The notes under the pieces: generated by a model
What the model saw: the letters and a program-made list of their open reading frames with translations, nothing else
Databases searched by the model: none
Told to the model about the DNA's origin: nothing
Program-made: the position numbers and the translations under genes
From: Oceanispirochaeta sp.
GTDB lineage: Bacteria; Spirochaetota; Spirochaetia; DSM-2461
DNA length: 40,901 nt
Reading direction: 5' to 3'
NCBI RefSeq assembly: GCF_027859075.1
Contig: NZ_JAQIBL010000124.1
Coordinates: forward strand, 1-40,901
Part shown: one piece after another, positions 7,918-17,118 of the stretch
Numbering within the stretch: position 1 is the stretch's first letter
Layout: the number at the start of each line of letters is the position of its first letter

Positions 7918-9639
7918 ATGCGAATCAGCCAGCTTTTTTATCAAACACAAAAAGAAGTCCCCCGGGATGCTCAGATCCCGAGTCATCAGCTTATGATTCG
8001 GGCTGGACGTATTCAGCAGCTGGCTACGGGCATGTATAATTATCTGCCTCTGGCTCATAAGAGTATTCGAAAAATTGAAACTATCATCCGTGAGGAATTG
8101 GAGAAAAAGGGCTGTCAGGAAGTTCTACTTCCAGTCGTGCAGCCCGCAGAGCTGTGGGAAAAAAGTGGTCGATGGGGATATTACGGTCCTGAATTGCTTC
8201 GCTTCAAAGACAGAAAAAACGGTGATTTCTGTCTGGGACCTACCCATGAAGAAGTCATTACGGATATGGTCTCTAAGGTTCTCAAGTCTTATAAACAACT
8301 GCCCTGGAACCTCTTTCAGATACAGGGGAAATTTCGGGACGAGGTCCGTCCCCGTTTTGGTCTTATGAGAGGCCGGGAATTCATCATGAAGGACGGGTAT
8401 AGCTTCGATACGGATGAAGAACGCTCTAAAGTAACATACTGGAAAATGTATGAAGCCTATACGGCCATATTCAAACGCTGCGGACTGACCTTCAGAGCCG
8501 TTGATGCTGCTACAGGAAATATTGGCGGAGACATGAGCCACGAGTTCCAGGTCCTGGCAAAAACTGGAGAAGACATGATCCTCAGCTGCGATCGCTGTGA
8601 TTATGCCGCGAATGCGGAAAAAGCAGTGACTCCACGGTCCGCCGCCGAGGCAGTTTCAGAAGGGCAGGAAGTCCTGGAGGATGTCCATACTCCAGGCAGC
8701 AGAACCATTGAAGAGGTTTCGGAATTTCTGAAGCGGGATGGAGCTGATTTTATCAAGAGCATTGTCTATATGATTGATGAAGAAGCCGTGCTGGTTCTGA
8801 TACGGGGAGATTTGGAAATCAATGAGTCCAAGCTCCAGACCCTCTGTAGCGCCAATGGTGTCGTTCTGGCGGATGATAGTGTTGTCCGTGAAGTAACTGG
8901 AGTCTCAACCGGATTTGCAGGGCCTGTGGGCCTTCAAAAAGAAGTAAAGATTGTCGCCGACTATTCTGTCACGGGTAGACTCAATATGGTCAGTGGTGCA
9001 AACCGCGATGATTACCATAAACTGAATGTGAATTACCTCCGGGATTTCAAAGCTGATATCCTGGGTGATTTGAGTTTCGCATCCGAAGGAGACCTCTGCC
9101 CCAAATGTGAGGGAAAGCTGGAAGAACACCGGGGTATTGAAGTCGGACAGGTTTTTTTCCTGGGAACAAAGTACAGTATACCCATGGAGTGCAGCTATCT
9201 GGACAAGGATGGGAAAAGTCAACCTGCCGTCATGGGCTGCTATGGTATTGGTGTCGGGAGGACAATGGCGGCTTCTATTGAGCAGAATCATGATGAAGAC
9301 GGTATTATCTGGCCGGTTTCCATTGCTCCCTTTGAAGTGATTATTCTTCCCCTGCAGATGAATAAGGAAGAGGTTGTTGAGGCAGGAAATTCCCTCTATG
9401 AGAGTCTGAAATCCGCCGGAATTGATGTTGCTCTGGATGATCGTGATGAACGGGCGGGTTTTAAATTCAAGGATGCCGATCTAATCGGATACCCCCTTCA
9501 GATTGTGATAGGGGCCCGTTCTCTTGAAGCGGGAGAGGTGGAGATAAAGATCAGAAAAACAGGGGAAAAAAAGAATATTCCTCTGGGTGATGCCCTTTCA
9601 TTTGCCCTGGATTTTATCAGAGAAGAAAAAAAAATATAA
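7918..9639 (+). CDS. proS: Prolyl-tRNA synthetase, bacterial type with editing domain
   Basis: Charges tRNA-Pro with proline in the cytoplasm. The 573-residue length is that of the bacterial class II ProS. Class II motifs are visible: motif 1 region near residues 45-75, motif 2 around FRDEVRPRFGLMRGREFIMKDGYSF (about residue 137), and motif 3 in GCYGIGVGRTMAASIEQ (about residue 440). Between motifs 2 and 3 sits the INS (YbaK-like) domain, about residues 225-400, which removes mischarged alanine. The C-terminal anticodon-binding domain carries DDRDERAGFKFKDADLIGYP. A GAGGAG ribosome binding site lies ahead of the ATG. It is a single-gene unit, with a promoter at 7838 and a terminator at 9661. 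Confidence 0.97.
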   Translation: MRISQLFYQTQKEVPRDAQIPSHQLMIRAGRIQQLATGMYNYLPLAHKSIRKIETIIREELEKKGCQEVLLPVVQPAELWEKSGRWGYYGPELLRFKDRKNGDFCLGPTHEEVITDMVSKVLKSYKQLPWNLFQIQGKFRDEVRPRFGLMRGREFIMKDGYSFDTDEERSKVTYWKMYEAYTAIFKRCGLTFRAVDAATGNIGGDMSHEFQVLAKTGEDMILSCDRCDYAANAEKAVTPRSAAEAVSEGQEVLEDVHTPGSRTIEEVSEFLKRDGADFIKSIVYMIDEEAVLVLIRGDLEINESKLQTLCSANGVVLADDSVVREVTGVSTGFAGPVGLQKEVKIVADYSVTGRLNMVSGANRDDYHKLNVNYLRDFKADILGDLSFASEGDLCPKCEGKLEEHRGIEVGQVFFLGTKYSIPMECSYLDKDGKSQPAVMGCYGIGVGRTMAASIEQNHDEDGIIWPVSIAPFEVIILPLQMNKEEVVEAGNSLYESLKSAGIDVALDDRDERAGFKFKDADLIGYPLQIVIGARSLEAGEVEIKIRKTGEKKNIPLGDALSFALDFIREEKKI

Positions 9640-9660
9640 GAAAATTTTAGTAAGTCATAA

Positions 9661-9690
9661 AGCCGGGGGCTCCTCCCTGCTTTTTTTTTT
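9661..9690 (+). terminator. Rho-independent terminator after proS
   Basis: A GC-rich hairpin at 9661-9681 (AGC, one mismatch, then GGGGG pairing with CTCCC and GCT) is followed by ten consecutive T. It lies 21 bases past the proS stop. Confidence 0.75.
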
Positions 9691-9715
9691 GCCCGATGCG
9701 ATATATATTGATGTC

Positions 9716-10372
9716 ATGAGGAAATTGTCTTTCATTTTATTGTTTATCTGTTTGATGTCTCAGACACCTTTTATGGATGCACTTGAACTGACATATCAGG
9801 GAATTGACGGTGAAATGGGGTTTCTTTGGAAAAATAATACGGGTTATGATACAGAGCCGGGAGACAGTGGACCAGATACGCTGACATTTATTCCAGGAGT
9901 CTCTTTCTTCTTTACCATCGATTCTCACTGGTTTTTCAGACCCTCTGTCTTTATTTACAGTCAGACACTGGAATACCTTCCCGACCGGGGATATACAATT
10001 CCTGTGGACTATTCCAATATCAATTCACTCTCGGTCACTGGATTGTTGATGCAGCCGGCAGCAGGATACAGATGGGTTATTGCCAAGAGGCATACCTTTG
10101 GGGTGCAGATGGCTCCTGCACTGAATGTGCAGGTTCCCCTCTTCGGACCGGGAAAGGATGACCGGGGAGACATGTTTGCAGCTCTGATTAAAGAATTCCT
10201 TTACTGGAACACATCCGTCTGGTATTACAATCCTCTGACAGAGCGCTTTGGTTTTAACTTTAAGATCGAGCTGGGACTGCCTGTTTACAACAGCTGGCTC
10301 AACAATGATCTAACCTTTGCCGATGGCCTGATGTTGAATTTTCAGGTGGGGATTCGGGTTCTGGCTCAATAA
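9716..10372 (+). CDS. Exported protein, possible outer-membrane beta-barrel
   Basis: The start is set at ATG 9716, where a typical signal peptide begins (MRKLSFILLF, then a hydrophobic core ending near MDA). The longer frame reaches back into proS and across its terminator, so it is rejected. The 218-residue product has alternating hydrophobic and polar residues, many aromatic residues, and strands ending in aromatic or Val-Arg-Val-Leu type tails. This suits a small beta-barrel, but I recognise no family. It lies beyond the proS terminator and probably has its own promoter in the T-rich 9682-9715 stretch, which I cannot pinpoint. It converges with the transporter gene, with one base between the stop codons. 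Confidence 0.65.
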   Translation: MRKLSFILLFICLMSQTPFMDALELTYQGIDGEMGFLWKNNTGYDTEPGDSGPDTLTFIPGVSFFFTIDSHWFFRPSVFIYSQTLEYLPDRGYTIPVDYSNINSLSVTGLLMQPAAGYRWVIAKRHTFGVQMAPALNVQVPLFGPGKDDRGDMFAALIKEFLYWNTSVWYYNPLTERFGFNFKIELGLPVYNSWLNNDLTFADGLMLNFQVGIRVLAQ

Positions 10373-10373
10373 A

Positions 10374-11627
10374 TCAGATAAAATCTTCAGGATCTTCGGG
10401 AATCCTGAACTCTCTGTCGTCATTGAAAAGCAGGGTCAGATAGGCTGTGTTGGATGCATCCAGAAGACCTGCTATCAAAAGAAGAAATGGCAGTACCGGC
10501 AGAATAAGAACATATCCGTCCTGAAGGCCTCTCCCATAAAGAGTGCAGGCTGTGATCAGGGCTGTATATATTCCCATGTATGATTGAGAAAAAAGTATAA
10601 AAGAGACAAGAATCGATATACCTATGACCCAGAAAATCTGAAAAGCCGTGAGTTCCAGGCTGGAATAAGATTTGAGGATCGTCAACATGGAAATGGCGGC
10701 TATCAGGGCTGATCCCGCTCTTGAAAAAAGGGTTAAAAACGGCAGGACAAGGCCGCTGACTTTTCTCTTCATGCCGGAATTTTCTTTCAGTACTCTTGTC
10801 ATAACCAGCATATTTACAAAATTATCCCCACTGAATAATGAGACAATAATTCCGGGAAGGAAGGCTCTCATTTCTCTGAAGGGGTTTTTTCTTGTGATAA
10901 TAAAGTAAGCCAGAGGCTGGACCACTGTCAGGATAATGAGGGTGGCCAGAAGAACCAGACGAATAAGACTGAAATAAGAAGAGAAGTCTGAAATTCTACG
11001 GATATGATTCAATGATTCATAGCTGAGACTGAACAGAGTCAGGACAAGTAGTCTGGTAAACAGGGTGTTCATCCTGTAGAACATCCGGCTGAAAGAATCA
11101 AAGAGGTTATAGACAGGTTCGCCTTCTTCCATGTCATGAAAAAGCTGAGTCCCTAAAATAAAGGCGAAGATCAACGCCGGAAGGATGAAGTCAGCGGATT
11201 GACGAAAAATCTGGAAAGCATTTACTGGAAGAAGCTGTCTCAGATATTCACTGAATCCCGGATGAAACTGTTCATTTCTGAAAGGAATTCCCGACAGCCA
11301 ACCTGTTGAATCGGATAATATGGGAATTCGGTTCACCGGAATAATAACGGACATTCCCTCAGCCAGGAGGGTATATATCCCGGCCGCTGCCGACGTCAGT
11401 ACTAAAAGCTTTAGGATGACTTTGCCAAGGCGCTGATCCCTTCTCAGTTGGCAGACAGAAACAGTCAGTGTAAAAAATGCAAGGGGAAAGACCAGGAATC
11501 GGCCGGCTCTCAATGAAAACTCTGCCACAGCGCGAATAATAATGTCTAATATCTGGTTTTCAGGCAGAAAAAATGCCAGCAGAATCCCCAAACAGGCGGA
11601 AAATGTATATTTCATCCATAGTTTCAT
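10374..11627 (-). CDS. Divergent SDF-type (dicarboxylate/amino acid:cation) symporter
   Basis: A 417-residue membrane protein. The start is at ATG 11627, with GGAGG eight bases upstream; a longer frame to 11645 has no such signal. About eight to ten hydrophobic segments are present. The C-terminal half has the layout of the sodium:dicarboxylate symporter family: a polar SRAGSALIAAIS stretch near residue 295 where the first hairpin-loop serine-rich motif would sit, and LLDASNTAYLTLLFN near residue 385 where the TM8 substrate-binding helix would be. Both are unlike the standard motifs, so substrate and coupling ion are uncertain. It is the last gene of the lysA operon, 42 bases after the SDR-like gene. 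A link to amino acid uptake is possible but unproven. Confidence 0.65.
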   Translation of the reverse strand: MKLWMKYTFSACLGILLAFFLPENQILDIIIRAVAEFSLRAGRFLVFPLAFFTLTVSVCQLRRDQRLGKVILKLLVLTSAAAGIYTLLAEGMSVIIPVNRIPILSDSTGWLSGIPFRNEQFHPGFSEYLRQLLPVNAFQIFRQSADFILPALIFAFILGTQLFHDMEEGEPVYNLFDSFSRMFYRMNTLFTRLLVLTLFSLSYESLNHIRRISDFSSYFSLIRLVLLATLIILTVVQPLAYFIITRKNPFREMRAFLPGIIVSLFSGDNFVNMLVMTRVLKENSGMKRKVSGLVLPFLTLFSRAGSALIAAISMLTILKSYSSLELTAFQIFWVIGISILVSFILFSQSYMGIYTALITACTLYGRGLQDGYVLILPVLPFLLLIAGLLDASNTAYLTLLFNDDREFRIPEDPEDFI

Positions 11628-11669
11628 GAAAGCCTCCAGGAGCAAGTCGGAATCAGAACCGGCAGTTGT

Positions 11670-12332
11670 TTATTTTCTTTTAAGGATGGGAAGAGACTGA
11701 AAGATATTTTTCTTCTCTGAATACTGCAGCCATTCACCATTGATTTTAGGATCCTCCGATTCTAGAATCCTCTTGATGAATTGTGCATAGTCTTCCATTT
11801 CCGTCAAGCGGGATGTAAACCCGCATCGTTTCAGTCCTTCGAATTTTGAGAGAAGAATACCCTCCGCGGTGTTATGGAAGGCGGCGCTGATTATAGCTGG
11901 AAGCACGGTTGTCGGAGTCAGCCCTTTTTCGGTTTCAGCAAAAGCGAGAGTCCCAGCCTCCCGGGAGTTAAAAAAATTGAGGATTTCACGGATAAGATAC
12001 AGAGTCCCATGGATATAGGTATTGAGAATCTCATCCATCACTTCGGTCTCCGTGTCTTCCAGGGCGGGTGCCGAGGTCGGCTCAGGATTGACAATGATAG
12101 CCTTATTCAGGTCTCCGAATACCCGAACCGTTTCTCTAAATACGGTTTTCGTCGAAATCAGGGAACTACGGTTCCAGGGGATGACCAGAAGATTTTTCTT
12201 CTTAGATTCCTTCATTGTTTCCTGAGAGGTCATAATCGGTGCAATGACCTTCCAGCCGGAATTAAGATAAACTTCAATCAATTTGCGGCCGAGGAGAGTT
12301 TCACTTCCGATTATCAGAACTGCTTTATTCAT
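11670..12332 (-). CDS. Atypical short-chain dehydrogenase/reductase-fold protein
   Basis: A 220-residue protein with an N-terminal Rossmann beta-alpha-beta unit: VLIIGSETLLGRKLIEVYLNSG, whose glycine pattern fits SDR nucleotide binding. The later strand-helix order also fits the SDR fold. However, the catalytic Tyr-x-x-x-Lys is absent. At the matching place, about residues 148-160, the sequence is LPAIISAAFHNTAEG. The NAG-type motif is replaced by VNPEPTS. It may bind NAD(P) or a nucleotide sugar without classical SDR chemistry. A GGAG site six bases before the ATG supports the start. It lies 28 bases after the GH13-like gene in the lysA operon. Confidence 0.65.
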   Translation of the reverse strand: MNKAVLIIGSETLLGRKLIEVYLNSGWKVIAPIMTSQETMKESKKKNLLVIPWNRSSLISTKTVFRETVRVFGDLNKAIIVNPEPTSAPALEDTETEVMDEILNTYIHGTLYLIREILNFFNSREAGTLAFAETEKGLTPTTVLPAIISAAFHNTAEGILLSKFEGLKRCGFTSRLTEMEDYAQFIKRILESEDPKINGEWLQYSEKKNIFQSLPILKRK

Positions 12333-12360
12333 ATGATCTCCATGTCAAATCAGTTTTCAC

Positions 12361-15300
12361 TTATACCAGTATTTGAGAAATCCGATACTCAGATTCAGAA
12401 ATAATCTTTTGAAGATCACTCAAAAAAATCGAAAGCTCGGTCATCAAACCATAATCATTTTCTGAGCTTTTCCGCCCCAGGCAGCTGAGGGAACTGAGTG
12501 TACTGAACCACCAGAATGCCTCATCCATACACTCTTTATTGTACCACAGGATATCTTTGTATTGATTGATTCCGAACCAGGAGGTAAAGTCCGAGCTCTT
12601 CAGAGTTTCCTTCCAGAACCTCTTGATCGAATCAATGTCACTTATAGCCTCTTCTGTCCACCTTTGATAAAAGCGTGCCATGTAAAAGAGCCGGTTATCA
12701 TCAAGGTCACAGAGCATGAGAGACATAAAAGAAGGACGTATTATATCCTCCAGTACAGTCTGTTCCCTCCTGATGACTCTTTTATTCCGTGGATTTACCT
12801 TCCGGTCCAGGATCTTTCTGATGCGATTCAGTTTTTTTGACAGTCCGGTTATCAGGTCACTCATGACGGGTGTATCAATGACTCGGGACTCCAGAAAGGT
12901 TTTCATCATGTGGATCAGCGGTTCCAGTTCTGAAAAGGTCAGGGCCCTGTTCAAGTCGGGGACTCCCCGTCCGCCCACTTTCAGTATCAGCTTTTCCAGT
13001 CTTCTCTCTTCATCGTCTTCCTGCTGTCTGATGGGATAGAAAACCTTGCATTGGTATCCATAAAGCTTTACGGGAAGACCCCTTTCCAGGATATCCCTGT
13101 TTCTATGGATGTACCACAGCCTTTTCTTTGTTTCAAAAAGGAGAGTGAAGCTGTTTGGATTGAGGTTTAATATAGAGCCGATCTTGTCAGAAACTTCACC
13201 CAGCCTTTCCCCTCCTTCAGAATTGATTCCTTTTATTACCTCATTCTGTATCGTTCCCTCTGTCAGTGTATTGCTGTTATTGAACAGGACAAGAGCATGC
13301 TGCTCTTCCAGGGAGTTACAATAGGCATAGACATCTTCATTGATACTGTCCCTGGAGAGGAAGTCAAAAAGGTGAAATTGCCTGGCTCCGGCAAAGAGGA
13401 GCCGTATTTTCATAAGGGGATAAATTTCACGTTCATGCCGATTCATCAGCTCCTGATCCGGCTCTTCATTAAAGTAGGCCCGGCGGTATTCCATACCATA
13501 TTTTTCAGAAAGGCCTTCAAATTGTCCATGACCGATCATAGGCAGACCCGGAAGGGTAACCAGGAGTGTGCAGATTCCAAAGTATTTATCACCCTTTCCG
13601 AACTGACTTACAGCTGTGTCTTCATCGGGATTGTTCATGAAATTGACAAAGCGTTTGAGTATGCGGGGGTTGGATTTCAGCGTGTCCTTCAAGAGCTTCC
13701 GGAATCCCTTGTTTTCTTCCATTTTCAGGAGGTTCATAAAGGCGGAATTGTAGACCCGGTGCATACCAAGGTTCCGTACAAAGTATCCCTCCATCATCCA
13801 GAAGGCTTCTGCCAGAAGGAGAGTGTTGGGAGCCTCACTGTTTATCCGGTCCACCACTTCTCTCCAGAACTCTTCGGGCATGTGCTCCCGGAATTCTTTT
13901 TCTGTCATGCTGTAGGCCGAACGGGAGGGGATGGCCCCGCCATCTCCCGGTTGCGGGTACCAGAGCCGCTGTATGTGCTTTCTGGCCAGGGTCATGGCGG
14001 CATCAAAACGGATGATGGGGAAGTGTTCAGCAACCTGAAGAATTAAATTAATGAGTTCTTCCCGGACAAGAGGATTCATAAAATCCAGTTGGGCCGTATC
14101 GTTCCAGGGCATGGAGGTGCCGTCATTTCCATGATAGATGTATTTTTTTTCATTTCTGACCCGGTCTTCTCTCATAAAGACTACAGAGGCATCGCTTTTA
14201 TCATAATAGCCGTCTTCCAGGAAAAGGCCGATCCTGGGGTCGGGGCTTAGGTCTAAACCCTGAAAAGTATACCCCGGATAAGGACTCTGATTCGTCTGCA
14301 GGAAGTAATCCGGCTTTTCTATCATCCAGTCGGAATCAATACCGGTATGATTGGGTACCATATCGCTGGCCAGTCGTATTCCTTTCTGAAGACAGCGCTG
14401 AGTTAAGGCTTGAAGGGCTTCCCTGGCGCCCAGGTCTTCGGAAATGGTGTAATTTTTAAGTGAATAGGCCGAGGCCTCGGCTTCGGGGTTTCCGCAGACC
14501 CTCTTGATGGTCCGGCTTGCCGTACTTCTTTTCCAGATGCCGATGAGCCAAAGGCCTGTAATTCCCCTGCGGCTTATTTCATCCAGTTCTTCACCAGGAA
14601 TATCATTCAGAGTCTTGATGTCTCTTTTATGTTTATCAGACAATTGATTCAGCCATACATAGCAGTTTTTAGCCAGTAGGATCAGGTTGGGCATCCAGTC
14701 GGAGTCAATGCTGAAGTGAGCTATATCGTCTTCATGAAATGACAAATCGATCCCTTCAACGGGGCCCGGACCAGACAGGCCGATTTTGTTCTCCTCTCTA
14801 GAGAGATCAAGGGCGCTCAAATAGGCCGTTTTATTTTTGATGAATCCATATTTATTTGTGATATATCGAATCTGTTCTTCCAGAGAACCCGGATAGAGCC
14901 TGGAAGGAGTCAGAAGTATTTCAGTGAGAGGAATTTCCCAGTCCAGAGGCAGAGAACTGGCGGATATAAATTGCATCAGACTATCTAAAAGGCTATTGTA
15001 GGCCTTTCCCTGGAGTGTTTTGTCGGGAAAGAGAAGCTTCAGATTCTTGCAGCCCTCATTCCCGTTTAACAGCTTCAGAATAAGGGCACTCGTTAATCGG
15101 CTCTCCAGTTTAAGGGGGTCCGTCGAAAGATCAAAGCGTTTTCCCGCAGGATAATTTTCATCCATCCTGCTGAGCAGGGCATTCCAGGCTCCCTCGAATT
15201 CCGGCGGTATCATATCTTTGAGAGTCAGTGGGCCATGTATTCCCCGCAGGGCTTTCATATATTCGTTCACTGCCTGGCTGTAGAAATCAATGAGCATGGC

Positions 15301-15483
15301 AGTCATATACAATTCTCCCGCCTTTATGAACGTGGGAGGGGAGAGTCTTTCATTGATCTCCAGGGCGAGTTGTCTGGCTTCGATCTGTGAGGAAACAATC
15401 AGCATCTGATGGTCACTCAGATGAAGGTCTGTCAGTTTCAGAGTGTTCAGGATCGTTTTTTCTATATACAAGCCGCTGGACAT
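12361..15483 (-). CDS. Large GH13 (alpha-amylase family) glycosidase-like protein
   Basis: A 1040-residue protein without a signal peptide. The central TIM-barrel portion, about residues 310-720, has alpha-amylase family signatures: DMVPNHTG near residue 377 (region I), IRFDAAMTL near 491 with the nucleophile Asp (region II), LLLAEAFW near 557 with the acid/base Glu (region III), and MNNPDEDTA near 618 with the third Asp (region IV, where the usual His before Asp is Pro). It is flanked by a helical N-terminal domain of about 300 residues and a C-terminal region of about 300 residues with no family I can name. It probably acts on cytoplasmic alpha-glucans or a related sugar; hydrolase and transferase cannot be told apart. 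It starts 14 bases after lysA. The ribosome binding site is weak. Confidence 0.8.
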   Translation of the reverse strand: MSSGLYIEKTILNTLKLTDLHLSDHQMLIVSSQIEARQLALEINERLSPPTFIKAGELYMTAMLIDFYSQAVNEYMKALRGIHGPLTLKDMIPPEFEGAWNALLSRMDENYPAGKRFDLSTDPLKLESRLTSALILKLLNGNEGCKNLKLLFPDKTLQGKAYNSLLDSLMQFISASSLPLDWEIPLTEILLTPSRLYPGSLEEQIRYITNKYGFIKNKTAYLSALDLSREENKIGLSGPGPVEGIDLSFHEDDIAHFSIDSDWMPNLILLAKNCYVWLNQLSDKHKRDIKTLNDIPGEELDEISRRGITGLWLIGIWKRSTASRTIKRVCGNPEAEASAYSLKNYTISEDLGAREALQALTQRCLQKGIRLASDMVPNHTGIDSDWMIEKPDYFLQTNQSPYPGYTFQGLDLSPDPRIGLFLEDGYYDKSDASVVFMREDRVRNEKKYIYHGNDGTSMPWNDTAQLDFMNPLVREELINLILQVAEHFPIIRFDAAMTLARKHIQRLWYPQPGDGGAIPSRSAYSMTEKEFREHMPEEFWREVVDRINSEAPNTLLLAEAFWMMEGYFVRNLGMHRVYNSAFMNLLKMEENKGFRKLLKDTLKSNPRILKRFVNFMNNPDEDTAVSQFGKGDKYFGICTLLVTLPGLPMIGHGQFEGLSEKYGMEYRRAYFNEEPDQELMNRHEREIYPLMKIRLLFAGARQFHLFDFLSRDSINEDVYAYCNSLEEQHALVLFNNSNTLTEGTIQNEVIKGINSEGGERLGEVSDKIGSILNLNPNSFTLLFETKKRLWYIHRNRDILERGLPVKLYGYQCKVFYPIRQQEDDEERRLEKLILKVGGRGVPDLNRALTFSELEPLIHMMKTFLESRVIDTPVMSDLITGLSKKLNRIRKILDRKVNPRNKRVIRREQTVLEDIIRPSFMSLMLCDLDDNRLFYMARFYQRWTEEAISDIDSIKRFWKETLKSSDFTSWFGINQYKDILWYNKECMDEAFWWFSTLSSLSCLGRKSSENDYGLMTELSIFLSDLQKIISESEYRISQILV

Positions 15484-15497
15484 TCTATCGATCCCGC

Positions 15498-16754
15498 TTA
15501 CAGATCTGAAAAGTCCAGGGTCGCAAAGTAATCCTCGATGGTTTCTTTTCTTCTGATTTGCCGGACTGTTTTGTCTTCATTCAGAAGGTACTCTGCATGT
15601 CTGAGTTTTCCATTATAGTTGAATCCCATGGCATGGCCGTGGGCACCCGTATCATGAATCACGATGTAGTCTCCTGTTTCAATGACGGGAAGCTTTCTAT
15701 CAATGGCGAATTTATCATTATTCTCACACAGAGATCCCGCCACATCATAAACCTGATCACTCGGATATGATTCCTTTCCGGGAATGCTGATGTGGTGGTA
15801 GGCACCGTACATGCCGGGTCTCATCAGGTCTGCCATACAGGCATCGACACCGATATAGTTTTTATAAGTATTTTTCTTATGAATGGCTTTTGTTACAAGG
15901 TAACCGTAGGGTCCCGTAATCACTCGTCCGCACTCCATCAGAACCCTCAGTTTCCCATCATGAACAGTTCCTCTGAGTTTTTCACGGTAGGCTTTCTCAC
16001 TCTCTGTGGCAATGAAGGGAATGTCTACGGGAGAGTCTTCGGGTTTGTAGGGGATTCCGATTCCTCCGCCTAAATTGATGAACTCGAAGGTGATTCCACA
16101 CTCCTGGGATATTTCATTCACCAGATCGATCAGAAGAACAGCAGTTTCTACAAAATATGAGGAATTCAGTTCGTTTGAGGCAACCATTGTATGGAGTCCG
16201 AAACGTTTCACACCATAGGATGCTGCTTTTTTGTACCCCTCCTTCAACTGTTCTCGTGTAAAGCCATATTTGGCCTCTTCGGGAGAACCGATGATGGCAT
16301 TTCCTTTTTTTAATGGACCGGGATTATAGCGGAAACAGATCAGCTGGGGAAGTCCTGGACCTTCTTTGAGGTAGTCCAGATGGGTTATGTCGTCCAGGTT
16401 GATGATGGCACCCAGATCAAGGGCCTTTTCATACTCTTCCATGGGTGTGTCATTGGAGGTGAAAATTATTTCTTCACCCTTTAGACCTGCTTTTTCTGCA
16501 AGAATCAGCTCAGGAAGAGATGAGCAATCCGCTCCCATCCCCAGTGTGGCGAGCATTTTAATGATATGAGGATTGGGAAGTGCCTTGACGGCAAAAAAGT
16601 TTGTGTAACCACCGGGGACCCAGGAAAACGCCTGATTTATGGCTCTGGCATTTTTCATAATGGCTGTTTTATCATATATATGAAAAGGGGTCTGATGGTC
16701 TTGGCAAATCCGTTCCAGATCACTTTTTGAAAAGGGCATTGTTTTTTGGTTCAT
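15498..16754 (-). CDS. lysA: Diaminopimelate decarboxylase
   Basis: Catalyses the last step of lysine synthesis, meso-diaminopimelate to lysine, using pyridoxal phosphate. The 418-residue product has fold-type III features: the Schiff-base lysine in FFAVKAL (Lys57), a glycine-rich phosphate-binding stretch NLGGGIGIP near residue 227, ECGRVITGPYG near 272, the Cys-Glu pair in SLCENNDKF near 343, and the C-terminal Tyr/Gly phrase GAHGHAMGFNYNG near 373. Ornithine/arginine decarboxylases of the same fold are less likely given the CENND motif. The start ATG overlaps the stop of the small upstream gene (ATGA), so translation is probably coupled. It is the second gene of a five-gene minus-strand operon. 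Confidence 0.9.
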   Translation of the reverse strand: MNQKTMPFSKSDLERICQDHQTPFHIYDKTAIMKNARAINQAFSWVPGGYTNFFAVKALPNPHIIKMLATLGMGADCSSLPELILAEKAGLKGEEIIFTSNDTPMEEYEKALDLGAIINLDDITHLDYLKEGPGLPQLICFRYNPGPLKKGNAIIGSPEEAKYGFTREQLKEGYKKAASYGVKRFGLHTMVASNELNSSYFVETAVLLIDLVNEISQECGITFEFINLGGGIGIPYKPEDSPVDIPFIATESEKAYREKLRGTVHDGKLRVLMECGRVITGPYGYLVTKAIHKKNTYKNYIGVDACMADLMRPGMYGAYHHISIPGKESYPSDQVYDVAGSLCENNDKFAIDRKLPVIETGDYIVIHDTGAHGHAMGFNYNGKLRHAEYLLNEDKTVRQIRRKETIEDYFATLDFSDL

Positions 16755-16939
16755 GATTGTTCCTTACTAAGTTTATTACACCAATCTCGAAAAGTCACTT
16801 CCGAAATTCGCTTCAAATGATCCAGTTCCTCTTCTTGGAGAGCTTCAAGTTTCTGCTGGACCTTCTCGAGCTGGTCCTGGGTATATCCGCACTCTTCGGC
16901 ACGAAGATGGATGTATCGGATGCTTTCATGTCTGGTCAA
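16751..16939 (-). CDS. Small coiled-coil protein ahead of lysA
   Basis: A 62-residue frame with a TTG start. GGAGA lies seven bases upstream and no other Met occurs in the frame, so TTG is the only sensible start. The product is charged and helical, with an E/K/L/Q-rich stretch (QLEKVQQKLEALQEEELDHL) typical of a coiled coil. It overlaps the lysA start by four bases, a common arrangement for genuine coupled genes. No known family recognised. It could serve mainly to couple translation to lysA, or be a small partner protein. Confidence 0.55.
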   Translation of the reverse strand: MTRHESIRYIHLRAEECGYTQDQLEKVQQKLEALQEEELDHLKRISEVTFRDWCNKLSKEQS

Positions 16940-16989
16940 GGCATCTCTCCGATTTTGGGATCTGAATCTCCATTTTATTGTTGATGAGT

Positions 16990-17018
16990 ATTTTATGCTA
17001 TATCTGTTTCATTGGGAA
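16990..17018 (-). promoter_or_regulatory. Possible promoter of the lysA operon
   Basis: On the minus strand, TTCCCA (17013-17018) and TAAAAT (16990-16995) are 17 bases apart. Transcription would start near 16983, about 44 bases before the TTG start. The -35 element is weak. Confidence 0.35.
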
Positions 17019-17118
17019 TAGCCATGCCTAAGAATTCCGGGGGATCCTTCACCGTTAGTATTTCATTAAACCAGGGGATTCTATACAATAGGAGTAAATT
17101 ATATGTAAAAGGATTCCC

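Noticed and set aside
9587-9715. N-terminal extension of the exported protein back to 9587
   Set aside because: It overlaps the proS coding end and runs across the proS terminator; the signal peptide begins at 9716.
13297-14046. A 249-codon plus-strand frame opposite the GH13-like gene
   Set aside because: It overlaps the catalytic regions of the GH13-like gene and shows no motif, so it is a shadow frame.
16940-17118. A lysine riboswitch ahead of the lysA operon
   Set aside because: The leader from the predicted promoter is about 44 bases, and the gap lacks the long paired architecture of an L box.
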